Shown here: positions 1 through 7,243 of the stretch, one piece after another
Layout: the number at the start of each line of letters is the position of its first letter
Numbering within the stretch: position 1 is the stretch's first letter
Source: Romeriopsis navalis LEGE 11480
Lineage (GTDB): Bacteria > Cyanobacteriota > Cyanobacteriia > Leptolyngbyales > Leptolyngbyaceae
Length of the DNA stretch: 52,725 nucleotides
NCBI RefSeq assembly: GCF_015207035.1
Contig: NZ_JADEXQ010000036.1
Location: forward strand, 1 to 52,725
Direction of reading: 5' to 3'
The notes under the pieces: generated by a model
Seen by the model: the letters and a program-made list of their open reading frames with translations, nothing else
The model's database searches: none
Told to the model about the DNA's origin: nothing
Translations under genes and position numbers: made by a program

Positions 1-127
1 AAGGCTTCACGATCGGCCATCGATTGCCATTGCACCGCAGGAAGTACAACGACATCTGGGATTCTAGCGGTTTCCCAGCGGCTTCCCCTTGGGGATTGAA
101 TTGCCAGTTTCATATCCTTCGATACCC
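1..127. repeat. Terminal overlap (copy 1) marking a circular molecule
   Basis: Bases 1-127 are identical to bases 52599-52725, in direct orientation. The Uma2 gene on the minus strand reads in frame across the join once one copy is removed (offset 52,598). The simplest reading is a circular plasmid of 52,598 bp whose contig was not trimmed. A length of 127 matches a common maximum assembler k-mer, which is an inference about how the contig was made. The alternative, a true terminal repeat of a linear element, is much less likely because an intact gene is restored by joining. Confidence 0.95.
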
Positions 128-314
128 AAGGTAAATCACACCGTTTGATTTCGACCTTAAATTCGTCGTCGATAAATTCGGCAATATCACCATGTTTGCC
201 AGTGCCCTGTGCCATCTGCACTAACTCCCCATCAACTAACTCAAATTTTGCACCAGCAGCATCTTCATAGGTCAGATACTCGGTGAGCGTAAGTTTCTGT
301 GTTGCGACTGTCAT
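1..314 (-). CDS. Uma2 family (DUF820) putative endonuclease, N-terminal part; continues at 52325-52598
   Basis: Starts at ATG 312-314 (MTVATQKLTLTEYL) and runs off the left edge. It continues in frame on the right edge to the stop at 52325, giving about 195 residues once the circle is closed. The N-terminal half has the Uma2 pattern: a TLTEYL-type opening, then FELVDGELVQMAQGTGKHGD, then KRCDLPWVSKDMK. The family (PF05685) has a PD-(D/E)XK-like restriction-endonuclease fold, is greatly expanded in cyanobacteria and mostly lacks proven function. The small ribbon-helix-helix gene at 328-510 lies immediately upstream on the same strand with a 13-base gap, so the two are probably co-transcribed, with the RHH protein as regulator or antitoxin-like partner. 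Family assignment is firm; nuclease activity is inference. Confidence 0.85.
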   Translation of the reverse strand, partial: MTVATQKLTLTEYLTYEDAAGAKFELVDGELVQMAQGTGKHGDIAEFIDDEFKVEIKRCDLPWVSKDMKLAIQSPRGSRWETARIPDVVVLPAVQWQSMADREA

Positions 315-327
315 GAGTTATCGCTCC

Positions 328-510
328 TTACTTTGTTTGAGCAGTCTTAGCTGAAGCTGCACTGTTGTATAACCCCTTTTCCTGGGCTTGTATAATTCCC
401 TGTTCAATCAAAAATGCTGCAAGATTAGCAGTCGGTCTACCTTGCTGTGTTGCCCAATTTTCGAGCGCTTCGGCTGTTTGGTCTGGGAGAGTGACCGTAA
501 TTCGCTTCAT
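328..510 (-). CDS. Small ribbon-helix-helix (CopG-like) DNA-binding protein
   Basis: A 60-residue protein opening MKRITVTLPDQTAEALENWA, the classic beta-strand plus helix of a ribbon-helix-helix dimer. It is followed by a short segment with an Asn-Leu-Ala-Ala-Phe-Leu turn like the second RHH helix. The start is placed at ATG 510 because the RHH strand begins there; an upstream in-frame ATG at 555 would add 15 residues that do not fit the family. It precedes the Uma2 gene by 13 bases on the same strand. Direct TTAAG repeats just upstream (574-606) are plausible autoregulatory operators, as RHH antitoxins commonly bind tandem sites. The antitoxin role is inferred, not shown. Confidence 0.72.
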   Translation of the reverse strand: MKRITVTLPDQTAEALENWATQQGRPTANLAAFLIEQGIIQAQEKGLYNSAASAKTAQTK

Positions 511-573
511 GTCTATCATCTTAAACTTTGCTCCTATGCTACTGCTGATCAGCACTTTACCGCATATTACACC

Positions 574-606
574 TTAAGTGCATCGGTTAAGATGCTTTTA
601 AGATGC
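574..606. promoter_or_regulatory. Tandem TTAAG(A)TGC repeats, candidate RHH operator
   Basis: Three direct copies: TTAAGTGC at 574, TTAAGATGC at 587 and TTAAGATGC at 598, spaced 13 and 11 bp. A reverse copy, CATCTTAA, lies at 517-524 beside the RHH start codon. About one helical turn between copies suits cooperative binding by RHH dimers. The sites lie in the 187-bp gap between the RHH gene and the divergent operon at 698, so they could control either direction. Binding is inferred. Confidence 0.45.
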
Positions 607-697
607 TAGCATCGTTTTCATAAACATAATGCCTCGGTGTCAAATTCGCTTTCGAGCGATAGGTCATTGGCACTGAAAGCTCTATGGAGGTCCATTT

Positions 698-1165
698 ATG
701 AAGCCCCGCACCACCCTGACCGACTATCTACCCTTCAGCATCTGCCTCAGCATCGCGGGAGTCCTAATCATCCCGCGCTTACCTACTCTCCTCGGTAACG
801 CCACCAGCCTGCGGACAATGGTAGATCCCCTCGCCGCCCAAGAATCCCAAGCCAAATCTGCCGACCAAATCGCCCAGCAACACTACAAAGCCGGATGCCA
901 AATGCTGATTACCCGGAATCCTCAAGGAAAGCCAATCTTCGCCACCATCCCCATCGGCCAACCTGCCCTCAACGCCACCACCGGCATCCCCTTCGCCGAC
1001 CACAGCATCTTCTGTGACCACACGGGGACGACCGTCCTCGTCAAAGACGGCATCTTCCATCCCAGCACCGTCGCCTTCAGCCGTAACCGCCAAGTCATCC
1101 GCGATGCCATGCAGCGCTATAGCAATGTGCAATACGAAGCCCCCACCGTCTTGACCCAGGAATAA
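698..1165 (+). CDS. Unrecognised secreted or membrane-anchored protein, first gene of a four-gene operon
   Basis: 155 residues with a strong GGAGG ribosome-binding site at 685-689. Residues about 12-33 form a hydrophobic segment (FSICLSIAGVLIIPRLPTLL) after a short polar N-terminus, so it is a signal anchor or signal peptide. The rest is soluble, with two cysteines (in GCQM and in IFCDHTG) that could pair outside the membrane. No known family was recognised. It ends 3 bases before the next gene, and the four genes 698-3660 share orientation, tight spacing and C-rich third codon positions unlike the A+T-richer genes that follow. The operon may serve plasmid transfer or maintenance, but that rests only on its place on the plasmid. 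Confidence 0.7.
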   Translation: MKPRTTLTDYLPFSICLSIAGVLIIPRLPTLLGNATSLRTMVDPLAAQESQAKSADQIAQQHYKAGCQMLITRNPQGKPIFATIPIGQPALNATTGIPFADHSIFCDHTGTTVLVKDGIFHPSTVAFSRNRQVIRDAMQRYSNVQYEAPTVLTQE

Positions 1166-1168
1166 GCC

Positions 1169-1945
1169 ATGACCCAGAAAACCAATCGCAAACAACTCGC
1201 GAAATTCTTCCAGGAATTCCTTCGCAAACTCCAGGAAGCCAACAACACCGATCAACAAGCCACCGAGACCCTGCCCGATGGCGTTGTCTTCAACAGCGAC
1301 GAAGGCATCTTCGACTTCGACGGCGATGGCAAACCCGACAAAGCCGTCTGGCCCGTCAAGTTCGCCCTACTGATCCTCGTGGGCCTCGCCCTCGCCCTCG
1401 TCCAGGTCAACGCCGAACCCTACGTCGAAATTACCACCGGCTGGATCAATAACGGCAGTTGGCTGATCTTCCCTCCCGGTCAAGCCCAATGGGTCCTCGG
1501 CCTCGGCCTCTGGTTCATCATCCAACTATTCGAGATTGGTGCGACCTTCATGCTGAGCAACAAACGCTTCATCCTGGCCGTGATCGCCAACTTCTACTCC
1601 TCCCCCCGGCTCAAAGCCCTGGATAACGACACCCCCGAGATCCGTGAACTCAAACGCCGCTTCAACGCCACCTACCTTGACGTGATCATCGGCCTCGAAG
1701 TCGCAAGAGCGATCGCCTATGCCGTAGACGTAATCCTCGTCTGCTGGAAATACCCGCCTTTGATTGGTGGATTGAACAACCTGGGCTACTTCCTCACCGT
1801 CTGGGACTTCAGTCTGATCGACATTGCCCTACTCCAGAAAGCCCTCACCGCCGTCTTCCTGATGGAAGTGTTCTATCACGCTGGAAGACTACTGACCAAA
1901 GTCGTCTATCTCCTGAGCAAAACCCAACAAACCCAAACCGCCTAA
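1169..1945 (+). CDS. Polytopic membrane protein with a DxDxDG calcium-loop-like motif
   Basis: 258 residues. A polar, amphipathic N-terminus (1-45) leads into DFDGDGKPDK at 49-58, which has the spacing of an EF-hand-like or dockerin-like calcium loop. About four hydrophobic segments follow, near 62-80, 107-128, 170-192 and 215-250. No family was recognised with confidence. It starts 3 bases after the preceding gene and sits 24 bases before the ATPase gene, so all are probably co-transcribed. The acidic loop lies just before the first membrane span. Calcium binding is a motif-level guess, since such loops also occur by chance in acidic linkers. Confidence 0.7.
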   Translation: MTQKTNRKQLAKFFQEFLRKLQEANNTDQQATETLPDGVVFNSDEGIFDFDGDGKPDKAVWPVKFALLILVGLALALVQVNAEPYVEITTGWINNGSWLIFPPGQAQWVLGLGLWFIIQLFEIGATFMLSNKRFILAVIANFYSSPRLKALDNDTPEIRELKRRFNATYLDVIIGLEVARAIAYAVDVILVCWKYPPLIGGLNNLGYFLTVWDFSLIDIALLQKALTAVFLMEVFYHAGRLLTKVVYLLSKTQQTQTA

Positions 1946-1969
1946 ACACTGAAATAGAGGCGCATCACG

Positions 1970-3517
1970 ATGCATCAACTGAATTCCAAGACCGCAAATG
2001 AACTAATCGTGTCCGTTCAACGGGGCGACCTGCTGCCCCATGACGCCATGCGTGCCGCCGAAATCTTCGCCATCACCGATATCGGCAAAGGCACAATCTT
2101 CGACCTGCTGATGTATGGGGCGATCGGGCTGGTTTGTAGTGCGGCGATCGCCTCCCCCGCCGGATTCCTGGTGGGAGCCGGTGGCTTTGTCGCCTCTCTG
2201 GTTCAAAAGGCGAGTAAAGCGAGAAGTCGGGGCCGTGAAATCATTCAGATGAGTGATGCTGATCTAACCGCCTCCCTGGCCGATAACGATCGGGCCATCC
2301 TCACCACCCTAATCAACGCCTGTCCACAACTCCAGGAAAGTCTCGAATCCACCCCCACCGCAACCGAACTCTGTGCTAATCCCGAAACTCTGCAACAAGG
2401 ACCAATTCCCCAGCCAGTAGCGAATTCGTCCGTGCTGTCCAAACACCCACAACTGCAAAACATCCCCTTAGGCAACGTTGCCCATACCCTCGCCAAACAA
2501 CTCAAACCGACTATCATCAGTGCCCGTCCCCGCGTCGGTAAAGGCATCTTCTTCAGCTACCTGAGCCAATATGCCAAACAGCTACACGGAGCCTCCGTCT
2601 GGATGCTGCAACCCAAACCCGCCGTCTCCGAACTGGGCTATTGGAAACACGTCGATCGTTTCCTCGGCATTAACCTGGAGGACTACCCGAAAGACTGTCC
2701 CGAAGTCGCCGCCCAGATGACCCAATTCTTTCAAGCCTGGCGCGATCAAACGCATCGCCCAACCCTACTGGGCATCGATGAATTAGTGAAATTGCAAGCC
2801 ATGCAACCCAAGTGGACCAAAGACTTCCTCATCCCACAAATGCTGGTCGAAGGCAGTAGTGGTGAAACCGCCCAACGGTATCTCTACATCATCACCCAAA
2901 GCCCGCTCGTCTCCGACTTGGGTATGAGTGGCGGGAACCGCTCAGCTTTCGACTTTATGACGATCGAAACCGCCGCCACCCTCGAACATACGGAATCAGT
3001 CAAGAAATCGATCGCCACCCTGAAAAGCATCCCCGAAGCCGAAGATTATGCGGTTAGTCCCGTGGGCTGCCTGGTGTTTCATAGCGGATTTGCCCGGTGG
3101 GCCGCCATACCCGAATACCCAGTGCCAACGATCGGGCCAGATGACCAACTATGCCCCGAACTACAAGCCCTAACCAAAACATCGCCAAGCGGGGAATTCG
3201 TCGTTGTGACCGCTGGTCCAGACTGGGAGCCAATGGATGTGCCAGTCATCCCTGCTGCTCCATCAACAGCGCCATTATCGGATCGCGACACCGTCACCGC
3301 ATTCTTCATCCAGCGCAACTTGCAAAAGCCCTATAGTGCCGGACAGCTAAAAGCCCTCTATCGGCTCTGTGAGCATCTAGAAACCGTAGAACTTGAAACG
3401 ATTCTGTATGACCTTTCAGAACCGAATGGAGAGCAAACCAGCTTACTGAGTCGGATCGACCCGAAAGGCCGGAGTAAAGTCAGGAAATACTACCTCGATA
3501 GCGACGAGGATGCCTGA
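1970..3517 (+). CDS. Membrane-associated P-loop ATPase, FtsK/TraD-like in layout
   Basis: 515 residues. A hydrophobic pair near 45-80 would anchor the N-terminus. A P-loop-like stretch ARPRVGKG lies at 185-192, a Walker B-like TLLGIDELV at 266-274 and a sensor-like YLYIITQSP near 305-313. The C-terminal 80 residues (AFFIQRNLQKPYSAGQL onward) resemble a winged-helix tail. Order and size fit FtsK/TraD-type pumps or coupling-protein-like ATPases, but the P-loop is degenerate (RVGKG, lacking the usual Ser/Thr after the Lys). With MobC and relaxase on the same plasmid, a coupling-like role in DNA transfer is the best guess. The start follows a GAGG site at 1957-1960. Its stop overlaps the start of the 47-residue microprotein by one base. 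Confidence 0.68.
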   Translation: MHQLNSKTANELIVSVQRGDLLPHDAMRAAEIFAITDIGKGTIFDLLMYGAIGLVCSAAIASPAGFLVGAGGFVASLVQKASKARSRGREIIQMSDADLTASLADNDRAILTTLINACPQLQESLESTPTATELCANPETLQQGPIPQPVANSSVLSKHPQLQNIPLGNVAHTLAKQLKPTIISARPRVGKGIFFSYLSQYAKQLHGASVWMLQPKPAVSELGYWKHVDRFLGINLEDYPKDCPEVAAQMTQFFQAWRDQTHRPTLLGIDELVKLQAMQPKWTKDFLIPQMLVEGSSGETAQRYLYIITQSPLVSDLGMSGGNRSAFDFMTIETAATLEHTESVKKSIATLKSIPEAEDYAVSPVGCLVFHSGFARWAAIPEYPVPTIGPDDQLCPELQALTKTSPSGEFVVVTAGPDWEPMDVPVIPAAPSTAPLSDRDTVTAFFIQRNLQKPYSAGQLKALYRLCEHLETVELETILYDLSEPNGEQTSLLSRIDPKGRSKVRKYYLDSDEDA

Positions 3518-3660
3518 TGCGATCTGCAACGACAACAACAAGGAGGGATAGAGTCATAGAGGGCGAATCCCTAGCCAATTTCCGGCTTGTCGTTGTTGTC
3601 CTGGTGGTTGTCGTCGTTGTTGTTGTTGTTGTGGCATTGGCGATCAACCAGATTGAGTGA
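3517..3660 (+). CDS. 47-residue poly-valine transmembrane microprotein
   Basis: The ATG at 3517-3519 shares its A with the TGA stop of the ATPase gene (TGATG), a usual sign of translational coupling. The product has a Thr/Arg-rich N-terminus (RSATTTTRRDR), a short acidic linker, then Arg23 and an almost pure valine helix: Val 25-28, Leu 29, Val 30-39, then Ala-Leu-Ala-Ile and a polar tail. The hydrophobic run of about 19 residues is right for one membrane span, with positive charges favouring N-inside. The DNA is a GTT/GTC/GTG repeat, so replication slippage could change the span length. No family was recognised. The alternative is a chance reading of a low-complexity tract; the use of three Val codons and the exact stop-start overlap argue against that. 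Confidence 0.55.
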   Translation: MRSATTTTRRDRVIEGESLANFRLVVVVLVVVVVVVVVVALAINQIE

Positions 3661-3780
3661 TGCGGATTGATCAGCAGTCATGAATGATTAACGAAATTCT
3701 AGATTTTCTTTAGCAATCCACTTGCCATCACCCTTTTGTGTGAGTAGTGTAGAAGTAGAGCACATAAATATCCACTAATT

Positions 3781-3811
3781 GGGATTGCCTGGGGTAAGGC
3801 GATCCCTTTTT
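3781..3811 (+). terminator. Rho-independent terminator of the 698-3660 operon
   Basis: GGGATTGCCT and AGGCGATCCC form a 10-bp stem with one G-U pair and a short G-rich loop, followed directly by TTTTTA. It lies 120 bp after the microprotein stop, in the operon's direction. Confidence 0.8.
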
Positions 3812-3911
3812 ATTTGGGCCTCATCTCCAACTGTTTGAATACAAATGGTCGATTTGATTGTGCCGCTTGAAGGAGAAGCTATGTCGATCGCCTGATTGCC
3901 TGAATTTCTGG

Positions 3912-3960
3912 GTTGTCTCATCCTGGTCTGATTCGATATAACGGGTCTTATATAGAATTC
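3912..3960. repeat. Dispersed hairpin repeat, copy A
   Basis: GTTGTCTCATCCTGG is shared exactly with 44127-44141. It is followed in both copies by a GATTC-ATATAAC...TTAT...GAAT hairpin-like segment that has drifted in sequence while keeping its foldback. The copies are 40 kb apart in otherwise unrelated intergenic DNA. It could be a MITE-like remnant, a recombination site, or the conserved end of a lost insertion. Confidence 0.5.
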
Positions 3961-4345
3961 AAGTAGGTCCAGTAATCAGATAGGCGGAAAATGTCTGCTT
4001 ATCTCACTATAATCGTAGGATATGCGGGGACTTTACGCCTACTAGTAGTTAGGCAGTTTTTGGGTTGACTTTCTGCCATTCTGAGCAATGGTTCATCGTT
4101 GCTCCACAGTGGTAATGGCAAATTCGAAAAGTATTTTTCTACTAGATCCATTAGAGAAAAGGATAGATTCATTTCACTTAACACATAATCAACCTGACAT
4201 AAGTGCCCAATTATTTGAAATGCATAGTATCTAATCCTACTTAAATACTTAAGTAATCGTATTAAGATTATAGACCCGTACAGCTTCTATTGAGTACATT
4301 AGGCCTCGCTCTAAACTCTTGAAAGTATCGAAACTTAGAATCTTC
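3961..4345. other. Non-coding stretch before the amylase gene
   Basis: AT-rich DNA between the hairpin repeat and the amylase start. I see no convincing gene. A minus-strand open frame at 3999-4184 lacks family features and a good start region. TATAAT-like strings occur (for example near 4008 and 4269), but no paired -35 is clear enough to call a promoter. Confidence 0.5.
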
Positions 4346-5833
4346 ATGCAGAAACTTAAACTCTTAATCTGTGCAACAATTACCTTCATCTTTGTCACGA
4401 TTTCAAGCTACATGGCCTTTCCCATGCCATCGGCCAGGGCAGATGTGATCTTACACGCGTTTGATTGGTCTTACCAAGATATCGCTGACAATGCAGAAGG
4501 CATTTCAGCCGCGGGTTATAAAGCTGTCTTAGTTACACCACCTTTGAAATCCCAAAAGAGCTCTTGTGAGTGGTTTCAGCGTTATCAACCCCAGGATTTT
4601 CGTGTTGTTGATAATTGTGATGGCAACAAAGAAAGTTTTATCAATGCTATTGAAGCCTTGGATAGAGAAGGGGTGCAAACATATGCAGATGTTGTAGTTA
4701 ATCACATGGCGAATGAGCGCGATGGTGCAACCACCTTCCCTGGTAGTGATACGCTGCAAGAATATGATGACTATAACAATTATTGGAAAAATCAAATCCT
4801 TTATGGAGATACTGATGGGAATGGTATTCTTGACAATGGTTTTTTACCTGACGATGGTAAAAGCGATGGCCTATTCGATTCTAATGATTTTCATGATGCG
4901 AAATGCATTAGTGATTACAACAATAGAGATGCTGTTATTTTTGATCGTCTTTGCAAAGGCGAAAATGATCGCGGTTTACCTGATTTAAAAGATAGTGAAC
5001 CTGGCAAAAATTGGGTTAACGATCAACGCAAACAATATATACAGGCCCTTTACAACTTAGGTGTGCGCGGATTCCGAATTGATGCTGCTAAACATATGCC
5101 CCTGGGTGCTATTGAGTATTTCGTCCCTGATCAAGTTGCAAAAAACTCTCAGATGTTTGCCGAAATTATCACTTCAGGTGGAACAACAGATTTAGAGTAT
5201 CAACTATTTCTCAAACCATATTTAAGTCAACTCCCTGAAGAATTTGGAGCTTATGATTTTCCCTTACTCAAAGCCATCAAAAATGCTTTTGCTTTTGGGA
5301 AACCACTATCGGATGTCGCAAACCCCTATGCAACTGGTAATGCTCTGGAAAATACTCGAGCAGTGACTGTTGTCGTTACTCATGACATTCCTTATAACGA
5401 TATCTTTAGAAATAACATTTTTGATCCAAAAGATGAAGATCTGGCATATGCCTACATCATGGGACGAGATGGAGGCACTCCTTTAGTTTTTGATGATGGA
5501 TCAGCAGGTCAATCCGATGGTGGTCGCTGGGTGGGGGTGTGGAAGAAGGATATGATGAAACGCATGATTGATTTCCATAACCATATGCAGGGCAAGCCGA
5601 TGGAAGTCCTTGCAGCAGATGAATGCGCATTGCTATGGCGCCGTGATGAGGATGGAATTGTTGGTATCAATAAGTGTGTGGACGAGCGTTCTCTAACAGT
5701 CGATACGAGTTTCAAGCTTAAGTGGAATTATCCCTACACAGATATCCTGACTGGCAATTTGCTTCCTGAAATTCAAGGTCCTAGCTATACGTTTAAGCTG
5801 CCTGCTCGCAGTGCAAGCATGTGGCTTGATTGA
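4346..5833 (+). CDS. Secreted GH13 alpha-amylase
   Basis: 495 residues from the ATG at 4346; an upstream in-frame TTG at 4319 would add 9 residues before the signal peptide. MQKLKLLIC and a hydrophobic core lead to a signal-peptidase site after SARA. The four GH13 regions are present: I, DVVVNH at 115-120; II, FRIDAAKH with nucleophile Asp246; III, AEII with acid/base Glu273; IV, VVTHD with stabiliser Asp347. The catalytic triad is therefore intact, and the enzyme should hydrolyse alpha-1,4-glucans outside the cell or in the periplasm. A DTDGNG-type acidic loop near 156 may bind calcium. Base use is more A+T-rich than the preceding operon, and a group II intron remnant abuts its stop codon, suggesting separate acquisition. 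Confidence 0.9.
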   Translation: MQKLKLLICATITFIFVTISSYMAFPMPSARADVILHAFDWSYQDIADNAEGISAAGYKAVLVTPPLKSQKSSCEWFQRYQPQDFRVVDNCDGNKESFINAIEALDREGVQTYADVVVNHMANERDGATTFPGSDTLQEYDDYNNYWKNQILYGDTDGNGILDNGFLPDDGKSDGLFDSNDFHDAKCISDYNNRDAVIFDRLCKGENDRGLPDLKDSEPGKNWVNDQRKQYIQALYNLGVRGFRIDAAKHMPLGAIEYFVPDQVAKNSQMFAEIITSGGTTDLEYQLFLKPYLSQLPEEFGAYDFPLLKAIKNAFAFGKPLSDVANPYATGNALENTRAVTVVVTHDIPYNDIFRNNIFDPKDEDLAYAYIMGRDGGTPLVFDDGSAGQSDGGRWVGVWKKDMMKRMIDFHNHMQGKPMEVLAADECALLWRRDEDGIVGINKCVDERSLTVDTSFKLKWNYPYTDILTGNLLPEIQGPSYTFKLPARSASMWLD

Positions 5834-6011
5834 GGTGGACTAACCGTTGGAGTCTGTGAACTTGCCTGATATCTCCATTCAGTGAAGCTCGATAGATTCG
5901 ACGTTGGAGCTTAAAGACCTTGACCTGGATTTGTTTCCAGGGAATGTATTGAGCGATAGAGGAAATTATCTTAATTGCGGATTGCAGCATTGACAGAGAG
6001 GGGAAAGGCAA
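5834..6011 (-). pseudogene. Group II intron reverse transcriptase/maturase, N-terminal remnant
   Basis: Reading the minus strand from ATG 6011, residues 22-58 give YIPWKQIQVKVFKLQRRIY and then RASLNGDIRQVHRLQRLV. This is the conserved N-terminal block of group II intron-encoded proteins (the W...VFKLQ.RIY.AS..GD...V..LQ pattern before RT domain 1). Similarity stops at about 5838, immediately next to the amylase stop codon at 5831-5833; the remaining roughly 500 residues of RT, X and endonuclease domains are absent. The intron was therefore cut by the event that joined it to the amylase gene. The 5' intron RNA domains, if any survive, would lie at about 6012-6170. Confidence 0.75.
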
Positions 6012-6436
6012 GTGAGATTTCTACCTCTATGGAAGGCAATAGTAACTGTCGCTACATAACACTACGTCGGTGCGGATGTAACAAAGGTCATCGGTGCATG
6101 TTCGAGGCTACCTACCGCCTTATAACTGCACTGTTGAATCCCTTTGCTAAACAGACTGAATAGCTTTCCTTAAAATTTATTGAGTCACTCTTAGCATTTG
6201 GCTGTAATCAAATGCGCTGTATTTAGCATTGACTTGTTCAGAATACATATCGTATTTGACAAACATCTTAACGATATTTGACTTGTATTCATGCTTCCTG
6301 ACATCGTGCTTGCATGTTGCTATAAGTATGACATAAAGGGGCATTATGTCTTATTTAGATGGTTCAAAATATAAAAGTACTCCTATTTTTTTGATGCCAG
6401 CGAAATATTGCGTTTGTATGTAATCCTTGTTCAGAG
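6012..6436. other. Non-coding stretch, possibly 5' RNA part of the decayed group II intron
   Basis: 425 bases without a credible gene. On the minus strand, the 160 bases upstream of the RT remnant are GC-rich and structured, as the RNA domains I-III of such introns would be, but I cannot prove the fold by eye. From about 6180 to 6436 the DNA is AT-rich, with short repeats of a CGTATTTGAC/CGATATTTGAC type near 6249 and 6272. Confidence 0.35.
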
Positions 6437-6967
6437 CTAGATGATACGTTTCGTGAGCATAATTCCGCACCCACGAGCGTGATTTGTTAAGTAAGGATGA
6501 GCCACTCTTCCCCACTCACGATAGTAGCCATCATAAATGGCAATGTAAATTAGTCGAAAATCGCTATATTGCCGTCTCATACGCCTAACAAAACAGCGGC
6601 ACTTTGATTTTGGATGTCCGTTTCTACCACAATTTTGATACAAAGCAGATAAGATTTTATTAGCCTGAACTCTCTTAGTTTTAGCGGGTAACTTTTGGGC
6701 TTGGTCATAAAGTGCTCGATACTCTTTACCGCTCAGACTTGGAGCTTTTTTCCCACTTCCAGATGAATGCTTTCCCCCAGTACAAACTCTATAAGCGCAA
6801 GAGCTATTCTCATAAGAGGAGAACTTGTTATTGGGATCCCATGAAGGGCGTATAACTAATCCAGGCCTGCACTCACATTTAATACCTGCAGCCTGCTTGA
6901 TTGCAGGAGCGAATGGAATACTGACCAAACTAATTGTTAAAGCAGTTGCAAGATTAAATATTTTCAT
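6437..6967 (-). CDS. Secreted Cys-rich basic protein of unknown function
   Basis: 176 residues. MKIFNLATALTISLVSIPFA is a typical signal peptide, probably cleaved near APA. The mature part is basic (KRVQANK, RRMRRQY) and has eight cysteines (the pair in CEC, SCAY, RVC, QNC, the pair in CRC, GCG), suggesting disulphides. I recognise no family. It stands alone on the minus strand between the intron remnant and the divergent lipoprotein gene at 7244. Base use is A+T-rich like the amylase region. The signal peptide and sustained Cys pattern support a real gene. Confidence 0.6.
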   Translation of the reverse strand: MKIFNLATALTISLVSIPFAPAIKQAAGIKCECRPGLVIRPSWDPNNKFSSYENSSCAYRVCTGGKHSSGSGKKAPSLSGKEYRALYDQAQKLPAKTKRVQANKILSALYQNCGRNGHPKSKCRCFVRRMRRQYSDFRLIYIAIYDGYYREWGRVAHPYLTNHARGCGIMLTKRII

Positions 6968-7243
6968 GATGACAACCCTAGGAGTATTAGGATTTCAATG
7001 AGGTAGCTAGTTGTAGACTCAACACAAATTGTGCTCATTCAAATTGCTGGAATATGTATTCTACGATACGTTTCCAAATTGTAATAGCTTTAACCTTCTT
7101 TCTATAAGGTTTTTGAGAATCTAAATTTTTATTAATGTCTAAAAGGCTTCTGAACTGCGGATCTAGAATTTTTGGTGGCATCTTAAAACTTTAGTAGTGC
7201 TATCAGTTGTAGATAACACTTGATCAGTATTAGAGGGTGCAAA
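6968..7243. other. Divergent intergenic region
   Basis: A 276-bp AT-rich gap between the divergently transcribed Cys-rich protein and lipoprotein genes. It presumably holds both promoters. No clear operator, repeat or small gene was seen. Confidence 0.4.

Noticed and set aside
574-606. TTAAGATGC repeats as replication iterons
   Set aside because: Only three copies, far from rep and next to the RHH gene, which explains them better.
779-1258. Long minus-strand open frame opposite the first operon genes
   Set aside because: It mirrors C-rich coding on the plus strand and spans two genes with good starts; its Gly/Asp/Glu-rich product is typical of an antisense shadow.
3528-3640. GTT-rich tract read as a CRISPR or satellite repeat
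   Set aside because: It is one tract without spacers or regular units, and it lies within the small reading frame at 3517-3660.
3999-4184. Minus-strand open frame of 61 codons before the amylase
   Set aside because: No domain pattern and no plausible start region; the surrounding DNA looks non-coding.
6012-6170. Complete group II intron RNA
   Set aside because: Only the region before the RT remnant could be intron RNA. I found no domain V-like hairpin and no 3' end, so a full intron cannot be claimed.
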